Shown piece after piece: positions 11,001 to 22,243 of a stretch of 64,000 nt of DNA. This DNA comes from Pelecanus crispus (taxonomy: Eukaryota > Chordata > Aves > Pelecaniformes > Pelecanidae), in contig NC_134653.1 in assembly GCF_030463565.1 (NCBI RefSeq), forward strand, positions 31,557,150 to 31,621,149, written 5' to 3'. The position numbers were made by a program, and so were the translations under genes. The notes below the pieces were generated by a model. That model was not told the origin of the DNA. It saw only the letters and a program-made list of their open reading frames with translations, and searched no databases. Each line of letters starts with the position of its first letter. Position 1 is the stretch's first letter.

Positions 11001-14000
11001 CATGTGCAGCACAGCCAGCGCGCCGCGATCTGAAAATGAAACCGGCCCCGACTAATTGCTGCTACTCTCCACGCTGGGAAAATGCACGCCAGCAACGTAA
11101 ATAGGAAATTTGATTTATGTGCTGGCTTTCCCAGAAACAACTGTTCCCCAACCGGAGGAAAAGCGGCCGGCGGCATTTTCGGCTCCCTTTTATAAGGACA
11201 ACGCTATTCAAAATTCACCCCAAGGACTATTTTAAGGAGGGAGGGAAGCGAGGGGCTGGGAGATGCCCTTGCTGGCCCTGCAGCTCCCGGCATCCTGAGT
11301 GGCAGAAATACAAAGTTCCCACAATCCCAAGAGCGGGAACATTGTTCCTTCCCAGGATGTCCTCCATGAAAAGAGCTATTCTGAGCTGGCAGCAGCCTTT
11401 CTTGGCACGGCCCCGCAGCCCACTCGCGAGGCAGCTATAAAAGGCTGCGTTACAATGAACAGCACTTTTCAATGGGAGAGCATCCGGTGCGGGGGGCTCG
11501 GGGGGATGAGGGGGCTTGGGGGGATGAGGGTCCCCGGGGGGGCCAGCCTGCCGGGGGTGGGCTCGCAAGGGCTGGGTGGTGCGGAGCATCCCCCGGGATG
11601 GTGCCGGTGCAGCCCCACAGCCTCTCTCTGCATCCCAATCGCCCAGGGACCGGGGCAGCGGGCGCTGGAGGACTGGCTGGATGCGACCCTGGGTTGAGAG
11701 CGCAGAGGGGGACAAGCGGGGCAGTGCGGCCATTTGGGGATGGGCACCGAGATGCAGCTGCTCAGCAAGGCAGGAGGGTCTGGTGCAGGGGGAGAGGTGG
11801 GAAAGGGTCCAGCTGCAGCCTCCCGATGCGGGATAAGGGGGGGGAATGGAGGAGAGCACCCCGATTTCGCCCTCTTCCAAGCTGTTGTCACAACACGACG
11901 TGTTCACGGCACAAACCCTGCCCTGGGCACACTTGCTGCAGAGCGAGCGCAGCCATGGAAAGCAGTTCTGACTCTGTGCTCACGGAAAGCCCCATGAAGT
12001 TTATATTGCTGCCCTTCAGCTGAGCCTCTTCTCCCTTCCAGCAGCCTGCTTTCACCAGTGGGGTAAATATTACTGATTTAACCACAAGCAGAACAGAAAG
12101 CCCCAGCCCATGTGCCCAGGGCAGCACAACCCTGGGGGGACCCCATGGGAGGCAAGGAGGGTGACAGGGCATCTATCACCCTCCCAAAACAGCACCCACA
12201 TATTTACAGCATCGCTATAAAACAGCCGAGGCCATTTGTGTGTCAGGCCAGCAGAACCCACAGCAGAAACTGCCTGGCTCTGTCCTGCTCGTCCCTCTGG
12301 GAGCAGCCCCCCTGGTGTGGATTCTCTGGAGTCTTGTAGAGAGCGATGGCACAGCACCACACCTCCGAGCACCATCGATCCCTGCGCTCCACTGGCTGTT
12401 TCCACGAAAGCTGGAGGACCCCAGGGAGTCTCAGGACTTTCCCTCCCTCTCCTTTGGCTGAGCCAAACCAACAAACTCAAAAGCGACAGAGGAGCAGGCT
12501 GGAGAGACCCCACCGCACGCTCACATAGGCTGTGTTTTCTTAGGAAATCGGGTTAAAAGCCAAAAGGTTTGGGGGGCTGATTTTGCTCTCCTATCCCCAC
12601 TTTCTCGCAGGACATACACACCCCTTATTTGACCACCCAGCACTACACAGCTTGCTATATTAAAGGTCAGAGCTGGCCTTAATCTACAGCTTTGCGTGGG
12701 CTGAGCAGCGCTGCAGACCTCTGGGGACGCGGCCGATGTTACGGCACTTTAATTCCAGGGGAAATCCACCCATTTGGCTTCCCCTGATCGCTCCACTGGG
12801 ACAGATGGGATGGAGACAGCCCATTCCGAACCCACCTCAGGACAAACGCAAGCTCCAGGCTTGCTTGGCCTGCAGAAGCTCACTGCGATGAGCCGCTGCA
12901 GCCAGCCCAGCTCCCCACAGACCCTCTGCCTGCTCCCATTCACCTGAGTGCCTGTCACCGTGGCATCTGGCACCTTGCAGCCCGGTTTACATCATCGTGC
13001 TCTCCTACACCCACGGCCTGCGGGGAAAAGCCCAGCAGCAGGGTGGCCTCTTTCGACAGGGTTTGTTTTGTTGCACAAAATGAATCGCTGCGGTGTAGGC
13101 GTGGGAGAAGCCGGGTGCAGGGAGCGCTCCCAGGGGAGCAGCTGGCTGGGGGTCCTCGGCTTCACCCACAGGGACAGGGGGGGAGCAGCTGGCAGGGGTG
13201 CTAGGAAATGGGGGACCTTGAGGGGGACAGCTCCCCGCCAGCCTGGCTCTCCCTCCCTGTCACGGCAGTCCCCTCAGGGCTGGATCTGGCTCTTCGTCCT
13301 CACCAAGCTGCGGCAGTGCTGGCGGTACCATAAACCCCACCAGCACTCAGCTCTGACACTTTCACTTCATCTCACCCGCTGGGATTTGTCCTAACGTCTT
13401 CGCAGTGCCAAGATCAGTCCCGGCAGCCCCATGGGTGTGCGGGCGCGTGGGTGGGGAGGGTTTGCTCTGGGTGAGGAGGACACAGGACCCTTCAAAAGCC
13501 ACCAGCACTTGCACCCAAATCTCTCTGGTATGATACACGGCGCTGGCAAACCCACTGCCCCGTGAGCTCCAGCGAAACCAAAACGGATTTTTTCAGAGGC
13601 AATAAATACATAAAAGCAAAGGAGAAAATAAAAGCAGGATTGGGGGTGGGGGGAATGCACAGGGACAAGGCTTTCCTGCACCAAAAGCAAGTTAAAAAGA
13701 AATCCGAGGCGCTGATCTAGCCCCAAACAAGTCAAAGCGAAACCTGCCAGTAATTTCACAGGCCTTTAAACTTCAATCCTGTAGCCTGCCAGCAAAGCCC
13801 GACGGCAGACGGGGACATGCGAGAGCAGGCAGCGCCAGGTCCCTGTGCTGGCCACCTCTTCCTCTGCCTGCTTTTCCTACCTAAGCGCAGCAACCCAAAA
13901 AGTCCCCGGGCCACCAGCCCACAATTCCAGCACATCTTGAATCAATTTGCAACCAACAATATCGAAATCGCAGCTTGACAACTCATCCTGGTTTCCCTGA

Positions 14001-15038
14001 CAGTAAATCCCAGCCTGGGCAGCTATGACTGTGTTATCGCTGCCGTCGGAGCCAGCGGGTCCGGGCTTTCTGCGCGTGACCCTAGCGGGGCTTGGCACGA
14101 GCAGGACTGGGCATGCTGGCAGGCTGCAGGGAGGCCGCCGGGATGCTGCCCGCCGGTGCATCGGCCTTGTGCTCCGAGCCCCCGTGCCTGCCAAAGCAGG
14201 CAGGACCTGAGAGCCAACAAAGTCCGCAGGGAGCAGAAAGCCAGAGGAGCCGCTTGGCAGGCTCCGGCTGGCACCTCCGCTTGACGCTCGCAGCAGGCAC
14301 GGGGCAGAGAAGGGGGCAGCAGGGCATGGCCCCCCACGGGCAGGACAGCACCCCGCCACGGCGGCTGGGGCAGGTGGGCATCACCCCATGGGGTCCTGCG
14401 CCCTCCAAGAGGGGCCACCCACATGCCAGGGGCTGCAGGGGTCTGGGGGCAGGCGGAGGAGAGGGACAGGGCTGGCTCCATGCCTGCTGCACCCCTGGGT
14501 CAGGGGTCCCCAGGATAGGGGTGCTGGGAAATGGGGGAGCTTGAGGGGTACAGGGATCCCAGAAGAGGGGGTGCTCTGGGGTAAAGGGGTGCTGGAAAGA
14601 TGGGGGTCCCCAGGACGGTGGGCACCCACAGGGCAACAGGGCCCCTGGGGTAGGAAGTGCCCCCAAGGGAAATGGGTGCTGGGAGGACGGGGGTCCCCAT
14701 GACCCCCGGAGAGGGAACCAGAGGAAGAGGCCCGGGATAAGAGTGTTCCCCCCGCAAAAAAGCGGCGCGGGGGGGAGAGGTCCGAGGGCTCGGGGCTGGC
14801 GGAGGAGGGGGCTCACGCTCCCGGAGCGGGGCCGCTGGGGCTCGGCGGGGGGAGCAGCTCCGCGCCCGGGGGCTGCAGCAGGAGGAGCGGCCGCCGCGCT
14901 GCCTCCCCCGGCCGGCCCCCGCCGCCGCCACTTTCACTTTGCAGCGGCCGCTTCCCGGGGCCGCCCGCCCCGGCAGGAGCAGGAGCCCGGCCCGGTACGG
15001 CCCGGCACGGCTCGGTCCCGCTGCGCGCCCGCGGTTAC
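8086..15038 (-). other. SH2B3: SH2B3 intron 1 (inferred)
   Basis: This intron is defined by the acceptor at 8086 and a candidate donor CAG/GTAACC at 15039/15038. It is GC-rich with many CpGs and G runs (11480-11540 and 14440-14710 are degenerate G-rich repeats). No protein family match was seen on either strand. Calmer, lower-GC pieces at about 10.1-10.2, 12.0-12.2 and 13.5-13.8 kb have no recognisable function. Confidence 0.6.
14440..14710. repeat. degenerate G-rich minisatellite
   Basis: Loose repeats of GGGGTGCTGGGAAATGGGGG- and GGGGTCCCCAGGA-like units keep both strands open over about 270 bp. The array sits beside the SH2B3 promoter island and has several runs of four or more G that could form quadruplexes. 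Confidence 0.6.
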
Positions 15039-15250
15039 CTGCAGGAGAAGGCGTCCGGCTGCCGCTCGCCCATAGTGGAGCGCGGCGGAGCGCCCCGGGA
15101 CGGGACGGGACGGGACGGGGGGCGGGACGGGGCGCACGGCTCGGCTCGGCTCGGCTCGGCACGGCACGGCACGGCTCGGCTCGGTGCAGCTCAGGCAGGA
15201 AACCGGGGCAGGCGGCTCCGCATTTCCGCCGAGCGGAGCCGGGGCGGCGC
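15039..15250 (-). other. SH2B3: SH2B3 exon 1, non-coding (5' limit uncertain)
   Basis: A minus-strand ATG at 15073-15071 is followed by eleven codons and two bases (MGERQPDAFSC plus AG) up to the donor CTGCAG/GTAACC. Splicing to the acceptor at 8086 gives a 21-codon upstream ORF whose TGA overlaps the SH2B3 start codon. The 5' end of the exon is a guess within the CpG island. Confidence 0.5.
15136..15186. repeat. GGCTC/GGCAC pentamer array
   Basis: About ten pentamer copies (GGCTC, with some GGCAC) lie within the SH2B3 promoter island, next to a shorter GGGAC array at 15095-15120. Copy number is likely to vary between individuals. Confidence 0.8.
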
Positions 15251-15512
15251 GGGGCGCGGACCCCGGCCCCGGGCGGGTTCTGTAGAGCGGAGCGGCGCGG
15301 CCGAGGGCGGAGGCTGCGCGGGGGCGGAGCGGAGCGGAGGGGAGCGGAGGGACCGCGCTGTCTTGTCTTGTCTTGTCTGTCCGTCCGTCCGGGCCCCGCC
15401 GGCAGTTCCGCGGGTGCGCACCGCTCCGCGCCGCCCCTCCCCGCCGGTGCCTTTATCTTATCTCATCCGCGCCCGCGGAGGCAGAGGCATAAACAGCCCG
15501 GTTGCGCTCGTG

Positions 15513-15595
15513 GGGGTGGGTTTTTTTCGGGGTTTTTTTGTGGTTTGGGTTTTTTTGTTTGGGTTTGGTTTGGGTTTGTTTTTTCTTTTTTAGTT
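15513..15595 (+). repeat. T/G-rich telomere-like tract
   Basis: This tract contains repeated GGGTTT, GGTTTGGG and TTTTTTT words, with at least four G3 runs on the plus strand, so a G-quadruplex is possible. It is not the vertebrate telomere unit TTAGGG. Confidence 0.7.
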
Positions 15596-17210
15596 TTTAT
15601 GACTTTTACACTTTTTTTCCTCTGTGGATTTGGGGGTGTCCGGGCACCGCAGCCTCAGCCCGGTCCCTGCCCCTCGGAGGTCGGGAGGGAGCCCGAGAGC
15701 GGGGTCGTTTGGGGGCTCGGGAGGGGCGTGCGCAGGAAAACACCCCGCTTTCCTGTTCCTGCGCGGCCGCGTCCTCCCACGGCTCCGCGGGCTGGGACCC
15801 GCGGGACCTCGGCGGCGGCGGTAGTGGGCGAGACGCCGTCTCAAACCCCATTTCTCATCATTTTCCTCCGCCTTTCGGTCGAGGAAATTACCTTGCTGCG
15901 CGGTTAAATTACCCGGCGGGCGCGGATCAGGCCGCAGGGCCCGCAGTTGTCCCCGACCGCGGGTGGGGGCTCCACAGGGTCCCTCCGAGCGGGGCTGGGG
16001 ACCGGGCTGGGGGCCCGCGGGCCAGGCTCGGCCGTCCCGGTGCCGTCCCGGTGCCGTCCCGGTGCCATCCCACGCCAAGGGAACAGGGGTGGCACGGCGG
16101 AGCTGCGGCCGCCCACCCTGTGAATCACGGGAAACAGGGAAAGAGCAAACTTTCACTGCACCTTTTTTCCAGGAACGGGCTGGTTGCTGTCCGGACCGTC
16201 ACATCTGGCCCATCGACATCTCCCCCCCCGCCTCACCCGCTGTCCCGAGTGCTCCTCCGGGGCCTCGTCCTCCCCGAGCGGCAGCAGCGGCGGGGGCTCT
16301 CCTCGCCCCGCAAGACCCCCCGCAGGTGCTGCTGATGCCGGGCACGCAAAAGCCGCGGCGGAGCAGCCCTGCCCGGGGGCTGGCGCTCGCCCAGCGCGCC
16401 AAGCCGCGGAGCCCCGGGGAGGTGGCGGCTGGGATTTCACAGACGCCGCGCCATCGATCTGTGGGTGTTGGGAAGGTGGCAGCGGCAGGATTTTGCCCTT
16501 TGAGCGCGGGCTCGGGCACGCCGAGCCATTTGTGAAGAGGCACCCGTGTGCCGCCACCAGCGGGGTCCATCCTCGCCCCATCTCTTCCCAATCCTTTCCC
16601 TTCCCACGGGGAAAAGACCGAAACGGGACACACCCCACCCCCCCCGCCGGTGCTGTGCCCCGAGGCTGGCCATCCCCAGCCCACGACCCTGGGCGCAGCC
16701 CCGTTGCCCCCCTCCAGCCTCCCCGACCCCCCCAAACCAGAGCAGAGCTTTCCCGCAGGGCTACAACTCCACGCTCCCCTTGGGCATCGCCTGCTCCGGG
16801 GGTCCAGGCGATTCTGCAACCAACCAGCCCTCCGCAAACCCCAGTGGGAGCAGCTGCCATGATAAAATCTTACCTTAAAAGCTGCTTTTTAATTCCTCCC
16901 GCCGTTGCTTCATGCATAATTGCACCTTCTGGCTTTTTTTTTCGGCGCACGGACGAGCGGTCGGCGGAGCCCGGTGCCTGCGCTCCTTCCCACGGGCGGC
17001 TGTCCCGGCTCGCAGCTATTGCACGCTTTTTTTTATGAGCCTCATCTATTTCAAAAGCGCCCTCTCAGCGTCCTCAACCCCCGTGGCCCGAGATTTCTCT
17101 TTTGTTTTGCTTCCTGTATGGATTTTTCTACGGTCCCTAACTGCTAATTCACTACCACCGACTTCTGCATTTTCTGTTTAAGCAGAGCTGCGCAGATGCC
17201 CTCGTGCGCG

Positions 17211-17211
17211 C

Positions 17212-17247
<36 letters not shown>
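17211..17247. repeat. (CA)n microsatellite
   Basis: About 18 CA units with one interruption near the start (CACACG) make a good candidate for a polymorphic marker. A 19-base A run follows at 17313-17331. Confidence 0.95.
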
Positions 17248-17249
<2 letters not shown>

Positions 17250-19984
17250 CGCTGCTTCCCTTCCGCTCTGCATCGGGCTCAGCTTTTAACCATTGCTGCT
17301 TTCTTCTCCTGTAAAAAAAAAAAAAAAAAAAGAAAAAAAGCCTTAACCAGCTTCCAGCCGTCCTTCCCACTTCTTTCTTTAACTCCCACCCTCTGGCGCG
17401 CTTCGTTTTCAGGATGCGTGGGGTGGTTTGGAAGTGGCACATGGGCATTTCCCGGGGTGGGATGTGATCGGTTGCGGGTGACCCCTGCCATCCCACACCG
17501 AGATGAGGGTTCCCCGCCTCTATCCCCGGAGCAGGTCTGGGGGTGACATTTGGAAACGCTTGGCCATGGGGGTCTGCGCGGAGCTGGCGATGGCCCCCTA
17601 AAAATCTCAGCCGCGCTTTCATGCACCCCTTCAGAGGGCAGGGTGGGGATGGGCAGGGTGGCGAAGGGCAGGGTGGGGGTGGGCAGGCTGGGGACGGAGG
17701 GGGTGCCCCCCGGGCTGGCTGCCCCCCGCAGCCCCGCCGAGCCCCGGAGCGCCCGGCAGCGCTGCCCGCAGCCGTCGCTGGGCTCCAGCTGCCCTCTCCC
17801 GGGCAGCCGCCGCACTGCACGCCGCCTCCCGCCCTCCCCAGCCCGGCTTCGCCGCGCTGCCCTGCCCGGTGCTCCGCCGGCGGGGTGGGGGGGCCCGGCG
17901 GCAGCGCAGCCCCGCCCGGTGCCCGACTCCCCCGCCCCGGTGCCCGACTCCCCCCCGCCCCCCCCCCGGGCTGCCAGGATGGAGACCTGCATGGGACAGT
18001 GAATCTCGCCTGGGTCCGGAGTGGGACAGGGGTGCCCGCACCCCAAAATGCACTGTGGAGGGTCACGCCAGCCCCACGCTGGGGATTCTGTGGCGGTCAC
18101 AGCTTGTTCGCCTTGAACCCCAGAGCACAGCTTCTGGGTCCATTTGGGGTCCCTGGGGACCATGCGCTGCTAGTCCCGATGGAGACCCGCAACCCTTCTC
18201 CTCCGTTTGCCAGCTGGGGGCACGCACAGCGCTGGGCATCCAGCAGCCCCTCGGTACCCCCCAAGCACCCCCAGATTTCCAGGAGCGGGCCCCGCTGAGC
18301 CAGCACCGGCGATGACTCAGGGCTCACCTCGCTGAGCCGTCGAGCACCCGCCGCTGCGTAACCGCACCACCAAGTCACCAGTCATGGGAGCAGCAGGAAG
18401 CGGAGGCCAAGGGCAGCCCACGTCCTAAACAGCGCCCAGCAGCCCCTTGCACTCTTTCAGACCCTTTTTTTCTCCCTTTTCCCTGCTGTAGGTCAAGCTC
18501 AGGACGGGAATTCATTTTCCCATCTGTCTCAGCAAGACCTAGCTGGGGAAACCAAGGCATGGGCTCTGGGCTCCTCGCTGGCAGGGACAGCGGGGAAATA
18601 ACATGGGGCTGCTAGGAAGGGGAAGTGCTGGAGCGTGTGTAGTGACATGCGACCATCCCAAAGGAGCCCCAACGGGAAGCAAAAACCCACGGGGGAATTT
18701 TGCTGGCGGTTTTTGAGGGATTGGGGTGATTCTCCAAAGCAGCTTCTGAAGGGCTCCCCAGGAAGCGGCTGCAGTGGAGGAACAACCTCTGCTAAAGCGG
18801 CCGATGGGGCTGCAAGAAGCAGCCAGGGTTTTGGAGTCCTAGCAAAGGAAGGCAGAGTTGGGAATGTGGCTGCCTTTTTTCAATTACCCCAGCTAGTCTA
18901 ATAAAGATACTGCTTCTCCCCATGGTCCTTCCACCTCCTAATCTTGCCGTGTGAAAGGCCACCTCTCAGCAAGGCAGGGAGATAAGTGGTGCAGAGAGAC
19001 CTGAGACTTCCCACCAGCAGCCTTGAACAGAGCCGCTCCGCTCAGGATGGAAGATAAAGCCCGGATGGTTTTAGTGCTGGTTTAAATCCCTTTTTATAGT
19101 CTGAAAGAGAAAGTCTGCCGGTGATAGGGAAAACTCTCAGTGAACTGAAAACCACTGCCATGAGCAGAACATTACAAAGATTACAAAGCCCTGAGCAGCC
19201 ATGTAGGGTGCGGTGAGGACCATGACCTGTGGGCACCAGCAGTCGTGGGGGGGTCACCGGCAGCAGGATTTCTTAGTTTAGGACCTGCAAAATGAGCACC
19301 AGCGCCTCGTTTGCTAAACTATACACATTGCTGTGCAGCCGAGTGGGGGAACAAAGAAACTGGAGGAAAGGGACAGCGATAAGGAGAGCAAATCCTTGAC
19401 GCTGGTATTTACTGGGACGTGGTGAGGATGGCAGCGCTGCCGAGGTGGTCCTCGGGCTGGTGGAAGGCCAGCCAGGAGCAGAATTCAGCCTGCAGGCTTC
19501 TCCCAGCCAAAAGGTTTATGGTTGCCCTGGGACATGGGTAGCGGCAGCGGGAAATCCGGCCCTGGGCCCAGGCAGTGCTCGGCATCGCTGGACCAGCTCA
19601 CCCCTGGCCCGGATGGGGCAAGTGCTGGCCACCCATCTGAGAGCGTATCAGCGGCTCGAGTGCCACGCGGCTTCCACAGTCAGGAAGGAGCGAGGGGGCC
19701 GCGATCTCTGCCCACGCGGTTGCACAATGCCCAGCGGCTCCAGTGCCCAGCTAATGGCTCGTCACCCCCTGCTTTCCAGCTCCCGGTACCAGTTGTCACC
19801 CACCCCCAGACGCCCATCCACACCACTCGGTTCCCGCTTCAGCTCCTTTTTTCGGTCCACCCCATCCATCGACCTCTGCCCGTTCCCTGCCAGATGCTCC
19901 TGGGCACCCGCTCTCTGCCCCAAAAACCTGACTCAGTGTTGTACAGCCACTTCCAGCGCTAAGCTCCCAGGTTTCCCACCCATG

Positions 19985-20136
19985 AGTACATCCACGCATA
20001 CACCCATGTGTACATCCATGTGTACTGTACATCCACGCATACACCCATGTGTACATCCATGTGTACTGTACATCCACGCATACACCCATGTGTACTGTAC
20101 ATCCATGCGTACATCCATGTGTATGTACATCCATGC
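19985..20136. repeat. 41-bp tandem repeat upstream of PHETA1
   Basis: The unit contains CATCCACGCATACACCCATG and then TGTACATCCATGTGTACTGTA. It is present about three times with a degenerate extra copy that changes phase. The array ends immediately before the CpG island that should contain the PHETA1 promoter. It keeps several frames open on both strands. Confidence 0.9.
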
Positions 20137-20149
20137 ACCCCCTGGGGCC

Positions 20150-20580
20150 GTGCTCCCATCTCTCCCCGGCGCTGCCCGGCCCCGGTGCCCCGAGGTTTGA
20201 CCCGCCGAGGGCTTTGGGCCGAGCCAGGACCTCCGAGCACCGGGGCCGAGCTCCGGAGCTGTTTCACAGCCGGGCGAAGGGTGCCCCCCCGCCCCGGCCG
20301 CCGGGCCGCCCCGAGCGGCGGTGAGGGGCGGTGGCAGAGGAGGAGGAGCCGGGCGGGAGCAGCGCTCCGCCCGCCGGGGCCGGGCCGAGCCGAGCCGAGC
20401 CGGGGCGGCGGGGAGCCGAGGACAAAGGTGGCCGTGCGGGACCGGGGGGGCGGCCGGGAGCGGGGGCCGGGGCCGGCAGCGGGGGCCGGGGCCGGGGCCG
20501 CAGCGGAGCGGGGCGGAGCGGGCGGGGGTGGCCCGGAGCGGGGCCGCCCGGTGCCGGGGGAGGGCGGCTCCCTCGCTCCC
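20150..20580 (+). promoter_or_regulatory. PHETA1: CpG-island promoter of PHETA1 (inferred)
   Basis: This is a dense CpG-rich block with repeated GGGGCCGG, GGGCGG and GGAGCGG elements and no clear TATA box. It lies about 0.9 kb upstream of the PHETA1 coding exon. A candidate first-exon donor GCG/GTGAGG lies at 20320/20321. This is a typical housekeeping-type promoter; the start site is not fixed. Confidence 0.6.
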
Positions 20581-20768
20581 AAATGTCCCCAAGACTTTGG
20601 GGACCCCAAAGGGGTCCCCGAGATGCCTGGGGGAAAGGGGTCCCAGCTGCCCCCCCTCCCCGGCGCTGGGCGCCCCGAGAGGCCCCATCTCATCTCCTTG
20701 AACCCTGCGATGTGACTTCATAGGAAAATAATAATAATCCTGGCGCACGTCCGTCTTGTGCTCCGCAG

Positions 20769-20963
20769 GCTGGGGTGACGTGCGAGACCCACAGGCGTTT
20801 CAGTGCTGGAGCTGGTGGCCGGAGTGGGGACACCGGGGTGCTGGCCCCCACAGCCCCCGTACACCGGCCGACCCCAGATCCAGCGCTCCCCCGGCCGCCA
20901 CGGCCGCCCGTGCGTTGCTGATGCTGGTGGCCGCCGCAGACTGGAGCTAGAGGCAGAGTCCAG
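20769..20963 (+). other. PHETA1: candidate non-coding PHETA1 exon
   Basis: The segment is bounded by an acceptor (cgtcttgtgctccgcag ending at 20768) and a strong donor (CAG/GTAAGC at 20963/20964). It carries a nine-codon upstream ORF, ATG at 20921 to TAG at 20950 (MLVAAADWS). It would join to the acceptor at 21452 just before the coding start. No transcript evidence is available here. Confidence 0.5.
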
Positions 20964-21463
20964 GTAAGCAGAAAGCCTGGCATGGCGCGGCCACCGGTAA
21001 TTAGGGGACAAGGGGAGAGGTGGCCTTGCCTGGGTGACAGTTCATGGCCACGGCTCTCTGGAGTGGCAGCCGGATCTGCGGCACAGGCCATAAACCCTCC
21101 CTGCGTGCCGTGGGGAGGAGCGCCGCGACGCAGGGCAAACACGGCGCCAGCGGTAAGGTCACCTGCGCCATGTTATATGGGGCACCGGGACGAGCCCTGT
21201 CCAGGGCTCCTCTGTGGGAAAACATCCAGCTGGGGGGAAACCCCTTCCCCAGGGAGCCCGGGGGAGTCCTGACCCACCTGACACCCGCCAGACGCAGCAC
21301 CTTGGCTGGGAGCGGGGTTATCCCGGCTGCAATCATGGGGCTGTTTATTCACCGGCTCCATTTCCTGGGCGCCAAGGCCAGTGCCGCTGGGAACAAAAAG
21401 CTGGCGGCTTATTACTGTGCAATTAAGGCACACCCACTCTCTGTCCCTGCAGGGCGCGGAGCC

Positions 21464-22243
21464 ATGAAGCTGAATGAGCGGAGCCTGGCCTTTTACGCCA
21501 CCTGCGACTCCCCGGCCGACAACACCGGCTTCCTCTACAAGCGTGGTGAGCGGCACACGGCGTACCATCGCCGCTGGTTCGTGCTGAAGGGCAACATGCT
21601 CTTCTACTTTGAGGAGCGGGAGAGCCGGGAGCCGGTGGGCGTCATCGTGCTGGAGGGTTGCACCGTGGAGCTCTGTGATTCAGCTGAGGAATTCACCTTC
21701 GCCATCCGCTTCGGCGGCGCCAAGTCTCGCACCTACGTGCTGGCAGCCGAGAGCCAGGCCGCCATGGAGTCGTGGGTGAAGTCGCTCTCACGAGCCAGCT
21801 TCGACTACATGCGCCTGTTGGTGCGGGAGCTGGAGAAGCAGCTGGAGGAGATGTGCTGCGGGCCGGCTGGTGGATGCGGAGGCTGCCGGCAGTCACCTGG
21901 CTCCTGGAAGCCAAAGCCCTCGGGGCTGGAGCGGTCCCCGGAGCGGCTGCCAGCTCTGCCCACCGTCCTGCCGAAGGAGAACGGCTGCGCGGTGTGGAAC
22001 AATGCGCCAGGAGCAGACCGGCCGCCCAACACCTCCGGCTGCGGTGGGCATGACAGTGAAGAGAACTCACGGCCACCGCCGCTGCCACCACGCAGGCGGG
22101 CATCGAGCAGAGAGGCAGGCAGTGCCGGGGTGGCTGCAGTGGAGAGCCCGTCCACCTTCTGCCGGCTCCACGAGCAGTATGGCCGGGAGGTGGCCCGGCT
22201 GCAGCAGGACTGGCTGGAGAGGCAGCGTGGCCGCCAGCTCTGA
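21464..22243 (+). CDS. PHETA1: PH domain-containing endocytic trafficking adaptor 1 (Ses1/FAM109A)
   Basis: PHETA1 is a small endosomal adaptor that binds OCRL and INPP5B and helps receptor recycling and endosome-to-Golgi traffic. The coding region is one exon of 259 residues, close to the roughly 250-residue mammalian length. The first residues [20 protein letters not shown] are almost the same as in mammals. A PH domain spans about 17-113 ([20 protein letters not shown] to [16 protein letters not shown]). A short helical stretch ([12 protein letters not shown]), a proline-rich variable linker and [11 protein letters not shown] follow. The F&H motif that binds the OCRL RhoGAP-like domain is F232-C-R-L-H236. 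An unusual cysteine cluster (C131, C132, C138, C141) follows the helix. The start is chosen because the acceptor ctgtccctgcag lies 11 bases upstream and the family begins here; the longer open frame upstream is intronic. Confidence 0.97.
   Translation: MKLNERSLAFYATCDSPADNTGFLYKRGERHTAYHRRWFVLKGNMLFYFEERESREPVGVIVLEGCTVELCDSAEEFTFAIRFGGAKSRTYVLAAESQAAMESWVKSLSRASFDYMRLLVRELEKQLEEMCCGPAGGCGGCRQSPGSWKPKPSGLERSPERLPALPTVLPKENGCAVWNNAPGADRPPNTSGCGGHDSEENSRPPPLPPRRRASSREAGSAGVAAVESPSTFCRLHEQYGREVARLQQDWLERQRGRQL

Larger units (their letters stand above)
14740..15480 (-). promoter_or_regulatory. SH2B3: CpG-island promoter of SH2B3 (inferred)
   Basis: This is a very GC- and CpG-rich stretch with GC boxes and no TATA box in a sensible place. 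It includes short tandem arrays of GGGAC (about 15095-15120) and GGCTC/GGCAC (about 15136-15186). It surrounds a candidate first exon ending at the donor CAG/GTAACC at 15039. The position, about 7 kb upstream of the coding exon with a long first intron, matches the known vertebrate SH2B3 layout. The transcription start cannot be fixed from sequence alone. Confidence 0.65.
15251..20150. other. SH2B3-PHETA1 intergenic region
   Basis: This lies between two divergently transcribed genes, SH2B3 on minus and PHETA1 on plus. It holds GC-rich segments at 15.25-15.5, 15.9-16.4 and 17.65-17.96 kb, a T/G-rich run, a CA microsatellite and a 41-bp tandem repeat. No coding family was recognised, and none of the frames shows good coding signs. 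Shared regulation of the two genes is possible but unproven. Confidence 0.6.

Noticed and set aside
17152-18163. Overlapping minus frames of about 300 codons at 17.2-18.2 kb
   Set aside because: They run through the CA microsatellite, a poly-A run and a GC-rich island; no family is recognisable and several frames are equally open.
21044-22243. 399-codon plus frame starting well upstream of PHETA1
   Set aside because: The acceptor ctgtccctgcag at 21452 and the conserved [10 protein letters not shown] start show that the first 140 codons are intronic.
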